Shown: in pieces, positions 25,991-34,230 of the stretch
Layout: each line of letters starts with the position of its first letter
Position numbering within the stretch: the stretch's first letter is position 1
NCBI GenBank assembly: GCA_015061115.1
Contig: SUXE01000005.1
Span: forward strand, 1-64,000
Direction: 5' to 3'
DNA: 64,000 bases
DNA from: Bacteroidales bacterium
Lineage (GTDB): Bacteria > Bacteroidota > Bacteroidia > Bacteroidales > Paludibacteraceae
The notes under the pieces: model-generated
Told to the model about the DNA's origin: nothing
Databases searched by the model: none
What the model saw: the letters and a program-made list of their open reading frames with translations, nothing else
Made by a program: the position numbers and the translations under genes

Positions 25991-27163
25991 ATGTGGAATA
26001 GTAACAGTGATATCCTATATGGATTGGCATTGACGTTTGTCCATGGTGTCGGATCCGCAAAAATCAAGGAATTATCACAGAAGTTTGAAACGTTGGGCGA
26101 CGTGTTCGCGTTGCCGGAAAAGGTGTTGGTGGAGCAGTGTCGACTGAATGAGTCTGCTGCAAATGCGATTGCCAACAATAGTGTGACGCTTCTCCGTCTG
26201 GCAGAACGGGAAATTGAAGCGGCTGTGAAAAACAGTGTCAGGATCCTCTCTATCTACGATGTTGACTATCCATCTTCCATGGTCAAACGACGCTCCGACA
26301 CTCCATTTTTCCTTTATTATAAAGGGACTGCGTCTCTCAACAACCGTAAGATCATATCCGTCGTCGGCACTCGCAATATGACTCACTATGGCAAAATATT
26401 CACTGAATCTTTTGTGGCGGATATATCCAAACGTTATCCTGACGCATTGATTGTTAGCGGATTGGCACGTGGTGTGGATATCACGGCTCATTGTGCGGCA
26501 TTGGATAATGGGCTCGACACACTTGCTGTGATGGGAACGAGTTTTCCTACCATCTATCCGGCAGACCACCGTCGCTATGTCAATGATATAATGGCACATG
26601 GAGGATTGATGACCCAGTTTCAATTCCAGTCGTCCACAGACAATAAAAATTTTGTGGAGCGAAACAGGATCATAGCGGCTATCGCGGATGTCGTTGTTGT
26701 GGTGGAGAGTAAAGGTAATGGCGGCTCTCTCTACACTGCAGAGTGGGGACATAGGTTGGGCGTGCCGGTGTGTGCGTTGCCTGGCGACTATACGAGGGTG
26801 CAGAGTGAAGGATGTAACAATTTGATACGCAGTGGAAAAGCTCATCTTGTCACCTCTGCTGTCGATGTGGATGAGATTCTGTCTGGTAATCATGATGATT
26901 CTTTCTTGCGACGTGTGTCTTCCATCTCAGTCTCGCAAAATCCTGTGCAAAAATCCCCACAAAAGCCAGATCTGTCTGCTCTTGATCTTGACGGAGACAA
27001 AAGACTGGTTGTGGAATACCTCTCGTCTGCAGGGACAACACATAAAGATATTATTGCCAGAGAGTTAGACAAATCCATAGCCGAAATCTCCGACATCCTT
27101 TTTGATTTGGAGATGGATGGAATTGTGAGGGAGACGATGGGAGGAGGATATGAGATGGCGTGA
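25991..27163 (+). CDS. dprA: DNA-processing protein DprA
   Basis: Loads RecA onto incoming single-stranded DNA and protects it during natural transformation; it is also widespread in non-competent species. The 390-residue protein has an N-terminal helix-hairpin-helix/SAM-like part (about 1-75, LTFVHGVGSAKIKEL) and the Rossmann-like DprA domain. Motifs there are SVVGTRNMTHYGK near 122-134, SGLARGVDITAH near 156-167, ERNRIIAA and GSLYTAEWG. A C-terminal winged helix (about 325-390) includes HKDIIARELDKSIAEISDIL. Length is normal. It is monocistronic and read from its own promoter. Confidence 0.96.
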   Translation: MWNSNSDILYGLALTFVHGVGSAKIKELSQKFETLGDVFALPEKVLVEQCRLNESAANAIANNSVTLLRLAEREIEAAVKNSVRILSIYDVDYPSSMVKRRSDTPFFLYYKGTASLNNRKIISVVGTRNMTHYGKIFTESFVADISKRYPDALIVSGLARGVDITAHCAALDNGLDTLAVMGTSFPTIYPADHRRYVNDIMAHGGLMTQFQFQSSTDNKNFVERNRIIAAIADVVVVVESKGNGGSLYTAEWGHRLGVPVCALPGDYTRVQSEGCNNLIRSGKAHLVTSAVDVDEILSGNHDDSFLRRVSSISVSQNPVQKSPQKPDLSALDLDGDKRLVVEYLSSAGTTHKDIIARELDKSIAEISDILFDLEMDGIVRETMGGGYEMA

Positions 27164-27189
27164 CTAAACGTGAGTTTGCAAGATCTTCA

Positions 27190-27290
27190 AGTAAAACCGA
27201 GGATTGTTAAGGGCGGAACGCCCTAACTTCTTCTCTCTCAGCGAGACCGGAGGTCGAGCTGTTATAAAACTTTGCTTTTGTGGTTTATAA
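27190..27290. repeat. Dispersed repeat containing GGGCGGAACGCCC
   Basis: GAGGATT-N3-AAGGGCGGAACGCCCT, followed by a GCGAG...CGGAGGTCGAGC segment. It matches, in inverted orientation, a block at about 32575-32690. The core is a hairpin. Non-coding. Confidence 0.55.
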
Positions 27291-27300
27291 GTTATAAAAG

Positions 27301-27431
27301 TGCGGATTTTTAATGTTTTGTATTCTATAGAATATAAAAATATGAATTTTGCTAATTTCGTATTATATAGAATATAAAAATGCGGATTTTATGGATTTTG
27401 TATTCTATAGAGAATAAATTTATTAATTTTG
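27301..27431 (+). promoter_or_regulatory. Three 40-bp iterated units with TTCTATAGAA palindromes, plus promoter
   Basis: Units at 27301-27340, 27341-27380 and 27381-27420 share a fixed 40-bp period. Each has TGCGGATTTT or TATGAATTTT at its start and a TATTCTATAGAATATAAAAA-like end; the core TATTCTATAGAATA is a perfect palindrome in unit 1. A fourth, partial unit begins at 27421 and contains a TAATTTTG -7 element (27424-27431). A degenerate unit may lie at 27277-27300. The gene at 27447 starts 15 nt after the -7 element. The array looks like a multi-site operator or enhancer; this is inference from symmetry and position. Confidence 0.65.
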
Positions 27432-27446
27432 TAAAGGATATACATT

Positions 27447-28664
27447 ATGGAAGATATGATAGCACTTCTGAGGCAAAGTTATATAGAAAAGATAGAGCAT
27501 CATCTTGGCAAAAACATGATTGTAATTCTGACTGGTCAGCGACGAGTCGGAAAGAGTTGTGTTCTTCGTTTGTTTAAGGATAAAATATCTGAAAATAAAG
27601 AAAATAACATTGTCTATATCGACAAGGAGAAGTATATGTTTGATGATATACGCACTTATCATGATCTGAATGCATATATAGATGAACATAGGGATCCAAA
27701 GAAGATGAATTATATCCTCGTCGACGAGATTCAAGACATAGATGGTTTTGAGAAGAGCATACGAAGTTATTATGAGGAACCTGATGTGGAGATTATCATT
27801 ACTGGTAGCAATTCAAGTATGCTGAGTAGTGATCTCAGTAATAAAATAGGAGGCAGATATAAAGAGATTTATGTTCAATCGCTTAGCTATGAGGAGTTTA
27901 TGGATTTCCATAATCTTTCAGATAGTGATGAGACGCTTTCCAAATATATCCAGTTTGGAGGTCTTCCCGGATTGATACGTTATGGACTTGACGAGGAGGA
28001 TGCTCGAGAATATCAGATGGATGTTTTCAATACAGTGCTTTTGAAAGATGTGATTAAGCGTAATCAGATTCGCAATGTCCCGTTTTTGGAGAATCTTATA
28101 AGATTCTTAGCGGACAATGTTGGAAAGATAATCTCAGCCAACAGTATTGCCAAGTATATGAAATCTCAAGGGGAGACAATCACATCCGCAGCGATTATCA
28201 ATTATATTAAAACTTTGTGTGATTCATATATCCTTCATAGAGTGAACCGCTATGACATACATGGAAAGAGATTGTTTGAGAGTAACGACAAGTTCTATTT
28301 TGAGGATAATGGAATAAGAAATGTCCTTGTTGGAGGAAGACGTGAGGGTGATATAGAGAAAGTCATTGAAAACGTGATATATAATCATCTGATAAGGCTC
28401 GGATATGAGGTGACGGTGGGGCAACTACAGGCTGGTGAGATAGATTTCGTCTGCAATAAACCAGATGGAGAGCGTGCGTATGTCCAGGCTTCATATATCA
28501 TAGTTGATGAGGCAACACAGAAACGTGAGTTTGGAAATCTGCGTGCTATCAAAGACAATTATCCTAAATATGTCATCTCAATGACTCCGCTTGTAAATAA
28601 ATCAGACTGTGATGGAATTACACATTTGCATTTGAGAAAATTTTTGTTGGAGGGGTTGAACTAA
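27447..28664 (+). CDS. AAA_14/DUF4143 family ATPase
   Basis: A 405-residue P-loop ATPase. Walker A is TGQRRVGKS (29-37) and Walker B is NYILVDEIQDI near 89-99. These are followed by IITGSNSSML, a hallmark of the AAA_14 family. The second half is a DUF4143-type region: a helical or winged-helix part (about 205-285), then a restriction-endonuclease-like core (GEIDFVCNK...AYVQAS near 331-350). Such proteins are numerous in Bacteroidetes and archaea, and their biological role is unclear. The striking feature is the 40-bp iterated operator-like array directly upstream, which suggests autoregulation. It is monocistronic. Confidence 0.85.
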   Translation: MEDMIALLRQSYIEKIEHHLGKNMIVILTGQRRVGKSCVLRLFKDKISENKENNIVYIDKEKYMFDDIRTYHDLNAYIDEHRDPKKMNYILVDEIQDIDGFEKSIRSYYEEPDVEIIITGSNSSMLSSDLSNKIGGRYKEIYVQSLSYEEFMDFHNLSDSDETLSKYIQFGGLPGLIRYGLDEEDAREYQMDVFNTVLLKDVIKRNQIRNVPFLENLIRFLADNVGKIISANSIAKYMKSQGETITSAAIINYIKTLCDSYILHRVNRYDIHGKRLFESNDKFYFEDNGIRNVLVGGRREGDIEKVIENVIYNHLIRLGYEVTVGQLQAGEIDFVCNKPDGERAYVQASYIIVDEATQKREFGNLRAIKDNYPKYVISMTPLVNKSDCDGITHLHLRKFLLEGLN

Positions 28665-28770
28665 AGCTTTTAGGGAACAATACTCAATTGGATTTTTCTA
28701 TCCGAGAATATATGGAAGTTTAATTGAAAGATTTTATTTAAAATTCCTAAACTAGATTCTATGAATTTGT

Positions 28771-28778
28771 TATTTTTG
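28771..28778 (+). promoter_or_regulatory. Promoter -7 element for the 28893 lipoprotein
   Basis: TATTTTTG, giving a leader of about 110 nt before the ATG at 28893. Confidence 0.5.
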
Positions 28779-28892
28779 CGATGTAGTCCAAATGTGTTAG
28801 ATATGAATTCAGGTTGTAGGATTTGAGAAAAAGTTTTACAATCTCTATATACTCGAAAAGTGATTTTGGTTGTACCAATAAAAAATATTAAT

Positions 28893-29603
28893 ATGAAAAA
28901 TTTCTTACTATTTTCGACTATATGCTGTTGTGCATTAGTCAGTTGTGGAGGTCCTAATAATAGCAACGGTCAGGTTTCGGACAGCAGTGCAGATTCGTCA
29001 GTTGTGGAAGGACAGGTTGATACAACATCTGTAGAGAAAGTTGATCTCTATACGATGGTCGACGGAAAGTTTTTCGACTTGAAAGGAAATGTGAAGAAGT
29101 GTGTCCTATCTGTTTATACTGCCGATGATAACGGCAATCCTACATCTTCAAAAGCAGAGAGTGAGACTACAATTGAATTTGATGCTGATGGTAAATATTC
29201 CGTCCATTCAGGATATGATAATTGGGACTGTGTCCGCAACGACAATGGTACGATAAATAAGTTTACTTGGTATTGCGGAGATTTTGGAATGGAGTTTGCA
29301 GACTCTGTCTCATACAACAATGCTGGTTTCCCACAAACATTTTCGTCAAATAATCTAGGTCGTCAGACTTTCACTTTTGAGTATGACGCAGACAATGAAC
29401 TGGTCTCAAAATCATCAACTGCCACTTATGAGGAGGGAGTGGAAGGCAAGACCGAGTCAAAATACAAGATTTTGAAGCGTGATGCGAAAGGAAACTGGAC
29501 GAAGCGTGTGGTTGATGTGGCGGAAGGAACCAAAGAATTTGGTGCCGCAGACTTTGATTATAAGCGTTATAAATCGTTGGAGGTCAGAAAAATAGGATAT
29601 TGA
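28893..29603 (+). CDS. Putative lipoprotein of unknown function
   Basis: A 236-residue protein beginning MKNFLLFSTICCCALVSCGG: a lipoprotein signal peptide with lipobox LVSC, so the mature protein starts at Cys18. A Ser/Asp-rich linker (about 21-50) precedes a beta-rich domain with YD-like features (IEFDADGKYSVHSG, FTFEYDADNELVSKS, KYKILKRDAKGNWTKRVV). These resemble repeats of the RHS/YD type in miniature and are common in Bacteroidetes lipoproteins of unknown role. A GTG at 28860 is in frame, but the ATG at 28893 gives the proper signal peptide. Confidence 0.75.
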   Translation: MKNFLLFSTICCCALVSCGGPNNSNGQVSDSSADSSVVEGQVDTTSVEKVDLYTMVDGKFFDLKGNVKKCVLSVYTADDNGNPTSSKAESETTIEFDADGKYSVHSGYDNWDCVRNDNGTINKFTWYCGDFGMEFADSVSYNNAGFPQTFSSNNLGRQTFTFEYDADNELVSKSSTATYEEGVEGKTESKYKILKRDAKGNWTKRVVDVAEGTKEFGAADFDYKRYKSLEVRKIGY

Positions 29604-29636
29604 TTAGGGACTCTTATTGTTGAAGACCTCAAAATA

Positions 29637-30698
29637 TCATTCGCTTATATAAAAATGCATAGGAGGAAGAATTCTTCTAAGACAGTCTGAATTTTGCATC
29701 ATTATATTTGTTAGCCATATCTCTTTGGGGTGTTTGGCATTATCTATAAAAATGCGTAGAAATTTTTCGCCTTCATCTATAATATAATTTCGTTTGTTTC
29801 TCCAGAATAAATGATAAGTTATATGACCTTGTCTTGTTGGAAGACATTCTCCGTTTTTATATAAAACGCCTAATGCTAAACGATTTATATAACGTTGTGG
29901 AATGGAATCTCCGTCTTTAAAAATCATTATTTTCTTTCCTGATTTCATTAGAGATTCAGGGGTCTCTCTTTTGGGAACATAGTAAAAGCAGTATCCATCC
30001 TCTGCTATTGTTTCTGTCCATATCGAACCATCCTGTTTCGTAAATGTGATATGAGATTTTTGTGGAAGTGTCAGCAATGTGTCATACGTCCAAACAGCAT
30101 AATCCAAATCGAGATATGGGGATGGCGTTGTTAATCTTACCCATGAATTATGGTATTCCCCTGATTGGTCAAAAACATACAGATCGGATGGAGGAATTCC
30201 GTCAATTGTAGATTTTAGATAGGTTCTAGAAAGGGAAGATGTGGGACGAATTGGCAAATTTGTGATATTTCCGTTGTTGTTATACATAAATACAGGTGGA
30301 TTTGTATTCTCCTGCAACTTGAGGTTTCGTTTTTGAATATCTGCATTCGGAGAATAAACAATGACTTTGCTATTTTGCTCCATATTCCACCGTTTTAAGG
30401 ATAAATAGAGCTGTTCATTTTCCACATAGTAATATTTCGCATCTAGGTCTCTATATTCTAAGGAATCAGAATAGATAAATACGCTGTCGCAATGGAGACT
30501 CTCCTTCAAATAATGCAATGATTTTGGAATGATGATTTTTCTGCAATGAGAAGGCATATCTGCCAAATAAGGTAACGTGTCTACTCCTTCACGAATGGTA
30601 AAAACAGAATCTATAAACTCGCCATATTCAGCATATTTGGGCTTATCTTCTTTAAAATTCTTATGTGAAATTTTAAGACAAAAAGGAAGACGGTACAA
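29637..30698 (-). CDS. C-terminal part of a split repeat-rich protein
   Basis: The 353-residue frame (starting at a TTG, without signal peptide) continues the upstream gene in the same frame. From the TAG at 30728-30726 the frame is open again through DFYVTTYDTLYRLPF into this segment. Its internal WTYDTLLTLPQKSHITFTKQ resembles that junction sequence, and KIIIPKSLHYLKESLHCDSV resembles KIVFPSSLKYYPYNLNCDTL of the upstream part. The two are therefore pieces of one protein made of repeated leucine-rich-like and beta modules. On its own this piece lacks export signals and probably a start site, so it is likely untranslated unless the stop is read through. The family is unrecognised. Confidence 0.6.
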   Translation of the reverse strand: MYRLPFCLKISHKNFKEDKPKYAEYGEFIDSVFTIREGVDTLPYLADMPSHCRKIIIPKSLHYLKESLHCDSVFIYSDSLEYRDLDAKYYYVENEQLYLSLKRWNMEQNSKVIVYSPNADIQKRNLKLQENTNPPVFMYNNNGNITNLPIRPTSSLSRTYLKSTIDGIPPSDLYVFDQSGEYHNSWVRLTTPSPYLDLDYAVWTYDTLLTLPQKSHITFTKQDGSIWTETIAEDGYCFYYVPKRETPESLMKSGKKIMIFKDGDSIPQRYINRLALGVLYKNGECLPTRQGHITYHLFWRNKRNYIIDEGEKFLRIFIDNAKHPKEIWLTNIMMQNSDCLRRILPPMHFYISE

Positions 30699-30725
30699 AG
30701 TGTCGTAAGTGGTGACATAAAAATC

Positions 30726-31631
30726 CTATTTGCTATAATCATTGTTGATTCTTATGCGGCTTTTGGGGATGTTGTTGATTATAACCGATTGTATTTCTTT
30801 GTCAGGTGAAATAGAATCAATACCTGACAAAGAATCTCCTTGCTCAGTCACATAGATTGGGTGATACGTCTCTCTCATCCAACTGGTGTCTCGTTTGCTC
30901 ACGTTAAATCCTGGACAATGGATTTTTACCTTAATGTTAGTGTCATGACTTTTAATCCATTGGTTTTCATCCTTCCACAATTTCTCCACAAGCATCTTTG
31001 CCACAAGGGTGTCAAAAGGACAATCTATATATTGTGCAATATGCATGGTATGTGCAAGCCATTCTGGGTCGACAGATGATGATTGAATCACCAACGTGTC
31101 ACAATTTAGATTGTATGGGTAATATTTCAAACTTGAAGGAAATACGATTTTAGAGAAATGTGTTCTGGGAAAATTCCAGACAGAATCCACCGTGGCCGGC
31201 ATATTAAACACCGTGTCATCTTTGCACATTACAGATGTGATCAATGTTTTCTTCTGTTTGTCGTATACTCCGCATCCTTCGATACACAGATATGGATTCT
31301 TAGGGTTTATGCGAATGTCACAACGGATGTTTTTCAGACTGTAGTCACTTAGATACCGCAAAGATGATGGTAGACAAAGTAATCGAGTCTTTTCGCTCAA
31401 TCTGAGAGACACAGAATCTACACCTTCGTCGACAATAATAGTGGAATAATTAAATAATTGTAATGGATCATATAATGGGTCGTAATCATCATCCCAAAAT
31501 TCATATGAAAAGTTTGAACATATATGCAAAACGGAGTCGCCCTCTATCTTGAATGCAGTTCGTGGGCGAGCTTGGAGGTTCAAGATAAAGAAGAAAAATA
31601 GGATGAAATATATGATGATTTTCTTTGTCAT
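30726..31631 (-). CDS. N-terminal part of a split repeat-rich secreted protein
   Basis: A 301-residue frame with a strong signal peptide (MTKKIIIYFILFFFFILNLQ, cleavage after QARP or nearby). The body has repeated segments of the BspA/LRR_5-like flavour: VDEGVDSVSLRLSEKTRLLC, LPSSLRYLSDYSLKNIRCDI and IVFPSSLKYYPYNLNCDTL. It ends at an in-frame TAG (30728-30726) within NNDYSK, after which the same frame stays open for another 362 codons. The original product would be about 664 residues. Either a nonsense mutation has truncated it or the stop is suppressed. The shorter product would still be exported. Function unknown. Confidence 0.65.
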   Translation of the reverse strand: MTKKIIIYFILFFFFILNLQARPRTAFKIEGDSVLHICSNFSYEFWDDDYDPLYDPLQLFNYSTIIVDEGVDSVSLRLSEKTRLLCLPSSLRYLSDYSLKNIRCDIRINPKNPYLCIEGCGVYDKQKKTLITSVMCKDDTVFNMPATVDSVWNFPRTHFSKIVFPSSLKYYPYNLNCDTLVIQSSSVDPEWLAHTMHIAQYIDCPFDTLVAKMLVEKLWKDENQWIKSHDTNIKVKIHCPGFNVSKRDTSWMRETYHPIYVTEQGDSLSGIDSISPDKEIQSVIINNIPKSRIRINNDYSK

Positions 31632-31791
31632 CGCGTAAAAATGAACTTTTGTAAATTAATTTTTTTTCTTAGAGCAAATATACAAAGGTAAAACCAATAA
31701 ATTTATATTCATTCCCACAATATTAAGACTAGATGTGGATATTGCTAAAGTTTTTTTCTTGCCAATATTCAAAAACTTACCTAAATTTGCC

Positions 31792-31799
31792 TTGTGAAA
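31792..31799 (+). promoter_or_regulatory. Promoter -7 element for the Panacea-domain gene
   Basis: TAAATTTG, 57 bp before the ATG at 31856. Confidence 0.45.
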
Positions 31800-31855
31800 T
31801 AATTGAGAGTGTTTTTAAGTGCAAAATCAGTTTTGACTTTAATGATTGATTGTAT

Positions 31856-32419
31856 ATGGATTTTTCAACAACAGTAAATAGAGATAAGAACGGTACATTA
31901 TTAGCGTATATCTGCCTGAATGTTCCCGGAATCAATTTGCGTAAATTGCTAAAACTTGTCTATTTGATTGATGAGAGATTTGTTATGACCCGCTGCTTCC
32001 CTTTGACTTGGTTCTCATATTACGCATGGGAAAAAGGACCTGTCGCATCTGAAGTTTATGAAATTAAGAATGGTGGCTTTTCTGATTTCGTATGTTGTGA
32101 CAAGAATAAGGAAGGACAAAACGTTGTTTCTCCTATCAGGAAAAATGACCGCCAATCAATCAATATGGATGAGTTCTCCCAATATGAGATAAACTTGATC
32201 GATAGCGTGCTGAACGAATTTGGCCATAAATCGGCAGATGAACTTTCTGATTATACTCATAGAGAAGATTCGTTGTGGACTAAAACGGTCTCTGATAAAC
32301 ATGTCGTTTTTGACGATGGCAAATCAAATGTGGCGATTGATCTTGATGAGATGAACGACGACGAGGAGAAAAAAGAAATCTATATGGAAGCTTTGGAATA
32401 TATGCAAATTTGTTCGTGA
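31856..32419 (+). CDS. Panacea/DUF4065 (SocA-like) antitoxin-domain protein
   Basis: A 187-residue protein with the Panacea fold signature: KLLKLVYLIDERFVMTRCFP, WFSYYAWEKGPVASEVYE and the downstream ELSDYTHREDSLW. Panacea-domain proteins are hyperpromiscuous antitoxins paired with many toxin types, and include SocA of Caulobacter. In this locus no toxin-sized gene is adjacent: 224 bp upstream and 420 bp downstream are without supportable genes. It therefore appears solitary or has lost its partner. The ATG at 31856 is preferred to a TTG at 31850. Function beyond the domain call is unknown. Confidence 0.8.
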   Translation: MDFSTTVNRDKNGTLLAYICLNVPGINLRKLLKLVYLIDERFVMTRCFPLTWFSYYAWEKGPVASEVYEIKNGGFSDFVCCDKNKEGQNVVSPIRKNDRQSINMDEFSQYEINLIDSVLNEFGHKSADELSDYTHREDSLWTKTVSDKHVVFDDGKSNVAIDLDEMNDDEEKKEIYMEALEYMQICS

Positions 32420-32811
32420 AATGCTAAGGGCTAAGAATATCATTTATGGTTATTGTTTAAGGACTACACCCAATAAATACAAGTATTCAATAATAACGTG
32501 AGACGAATTGTAATCTGCGAATCATTTTCCACTTTCTGATAGAATTCTCCTCTCTTTTTCTCAAAAAAAGGCGTAGCCTTTCTCTATGAACTTTGTGCCT
32601 CTGTGGTTTTATTAAATTCTGTGTGCTCGCCTACGGCTCGCACGTGGGGAGGGGGAAGGGCGTTCCGCCCTTTGGAATCCTCATTTATGACACTCCAACT
32701 ATCATTTTCCCCAAACTATAATATTCTTTATGTCATCGAATTGACGTAATAATATATAATTCTGTCTTTCAACAATTTCCTCAAATCTTATTTATTCCCA
32801 CAATATTTTTA
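32420..32811. repeat. Gap with an inverted copy of the GGGCGTTCCGCCC dispersed repeat
   Basis: No gene seen in about 390 bp. The segment at 32575-32690 contains AAGGGCGTTCCGCCCTTTGG and a GTGCTCGCCTACGGCTCGCA hairpin-like block. It matches the element at 27190-27290 in inverted orientation. The remainder is AT-rich without open frames. Confidence 0.5.
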
Positions 32812-32819
32812 TATCTTTG
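32812..32819 (+). promoter_or_regulatory. Promoter -7 element for the glucosaminidase gene
   Basis: TATCTTTG, 21 bp before the ATG at 32840. Confidence 0.6.
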
Positions 32820-32839
32820 TCCTTCAAACAAAGAACATT

Positions 32840-33634
32840 ATGTGTAATATAAGAATTTTGACGGCTGCATTCCTTATGCAGGTTTGTGTTGTGGCAAACG
32901 CATTGGAAAAAAACAGCACATATGTCAACTATATCTCAAAATACAATAAAATTGCCGTTGAGGAGATGCGTTCCAACGGTGTTCCTGCGAGTATCACTCT
33001 TGCTCAGGGTCTGCTTGAAAGTGGAGCGGGATTGAGTGAACTTGCACAGAAAAGCAACAACCATTTCGGAATCAAGTGTCACAAAGATTGGACTGGTGAA
33101 CGTGTTTATCATGATGATGATAAACTTCAGGAGTGTTTCCGCAAATATAACAAACCAGAAGAATCGTTTGTGGACCATTCATTGTTTTTGAAGAAGGCAC
33201 GTTATGCCTCTTTGTTCACATTGGATCCTACCGACTACAAAGGTTGGGCAAAGGGATTGAAAAAATGTGGTTACGCTACTGAGCCTCGTTATGCGGAACG
33301 TCTTATTGATTTGATTGAGACGTATGAACTTTACAAGTATGACCAGAAGACTGATATAGAGGAGGTTGTGAAGACGGTGCAGGAGAATCAGGCCGTAGTA
33401 GAGACAGAGAAGAAGTATCTCACAGAGAGTTCGATGGGTAGCATTCCCGTCGGCCCTTATCATAAGATTGTGAAGATCAAGGGAAGAAAGGCTGTTGAGG
33501 CTCGAAAGGGTGACACTTACGAGACATTGGCAAAAGAGTTCGGTATGCGTCCGTGGGAGCTTCGTTGGGCAAACAGAGCGAAACGTAACGATACTATTGA
33601 GGTAGGAAGTCCTGTTTATTTACGTCGCTGGTGA
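32840..33634 (+). CDS. Secreted N-acetylglucosaminidase (GH73-type) with LysM domain
   Basis: Peptidoglycan hydrolase acting in the periplasm or at the cell wall. The 264-residue protein has an N-terminal signal peptide (about 1-21). The glucosaminidase domain (about 30-165) has GVPASITLAQGLLESGAG with the predicted catalytic Glu60 and the NNHFGIKCHKDW motif. Its C-terminal LysM-like module (about 212-262: ARKGDTYETLAKEFGM...LRWANRAKRND) would bind peptidoglycan. Length is typical of Bacteroidetes homologues. It is followed after 4 nt by a small membrane protein gene, so the two are probably co-transcribed. Confidence 0.9.
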   Translation: MCNIRILTAAFLMQVCVVANALEKNSTYVNYISKYNKIAVEEMRSNGVPASITLAQGLLESGAGLSELAQKSNNHFGIKCHKDWTGERVYHDDDKLQECFRKYNKPEESFVDHSLFLKKARYASLFTLDPTDYKGWAKGLKKCGYATEPRYAERLIDLIETYELYKYDQKTDIEEVVKTVQENQAVVETEKKYLTESSMGSIPVGPYHKIVKIKGRKAVEARKGDTYETLAKEFGMRPWELRWANRAKRNDTIEVGSPVYLRRW

Positions 33635-33638
33635 TTTT

Positions 33639-34013
33639 ATGAAGACGAAGTTCAAATTACAGTATAAGATCTATTTGGTTTTATCGTATGTGATGGCGGT
33701 GCTTTACTGTGTCAGATACTACGATGAACCTGTCAAATTGCTTCTGATTATTGCTCTGTTAGGTTTTGTGGTGTGGAATCTGCCGATGTATGAGGCGACG
33801 GAAGATGCGATAGTGGAGTGGAAATTCGGTATTCCTGGGCTGTTGAAAGGTAAGGTGTTTAAGTATAGAGAGATCACCCGTTATATGCCAGACAATAAGA
33901 ATGCCAGATTGAGCAATTACGGTATCTATACGGAAAAAGATTCGATATTCCTGTCGGAACGTAGGTTTTCCAACCTTGAAGAATTTATTGAATATTGTAA
34001 GGCAAAATCATAA
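33639..34013 (+). CDS. Small membrane protein, PH-like domain
   Basis: A 124-residue protein with two predicted membrane segments near the N-terminus (about 10-25, YKIYLVLSYVMAVLY, and 32-47, LLLIIALLGFVVWNL). A soluble beta-rich domain follows, containing EWKFGIPGLLKGKVFKYREI and ending LEEFIEYCK. The arrangement resembles small bacterial PH-domain membrane proteins, but the call is tentative. It begins 4 nt after the glucosaminidase stop and is likely part of the same operon. Confidence 0.6.
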   Translation: MKTKFKLQYKIYLVLSYVMAVLYCVRYYDEPVKLLLIIALLGFVVWNLPMYEATEDAIVEWKFGIPGLLKGKVFKYREITRYMPDNKNARLSNYGIYTEKDSIFLSERRFSNLEEFIEYCKAKS

Positions 34014-34024
34014 TGTTATGTTAC

Positions 34025-34226
34025 GTAGGGGCAGGTTTTAGACCTGCCCCTATTTTTTTGTATTTATCGGATGTATGCAATAAAAGGGCAGGTTTGAAAC
34101 CTGCCCCTACGGATTTGTATTTCTTGGATGTATGCAATAAAGGGCAGGTTTGAAACCTGCCCCTACGGATTTTGTATTTCTTGGATGTATAAACAACAAA
34201 GGGCAGGTTTGAAACCTGCCCCTACG
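34025..34226. repeat. Four tandem hairpins, GGGCAGGT...ACCTGCCC
   Basis: Four copies of a near-perfect palindrome (GGGCAGGTTT-N-AAACCTGCCC and one TTTTAGACC variant) recur every 57-60 bp: about 34028-34051, 34085-34108, 34142-34163 and 34201-34222. They are separated by GGATTTGTATTTCTTGGATG-like spacers. The first copy, followed by a T run, could end transcription from the left; the array also lies just past the end of the minus-strand operon. REP-like in appearance. Confidence 0.75.
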
Positions 34227-34230
34227 ATGA

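Noticed and set aside
26075-26893. 272-codon minus-strand frame opposite dprA
   Set aside because: Antisense shadow of a well-supported DprA reading frame.
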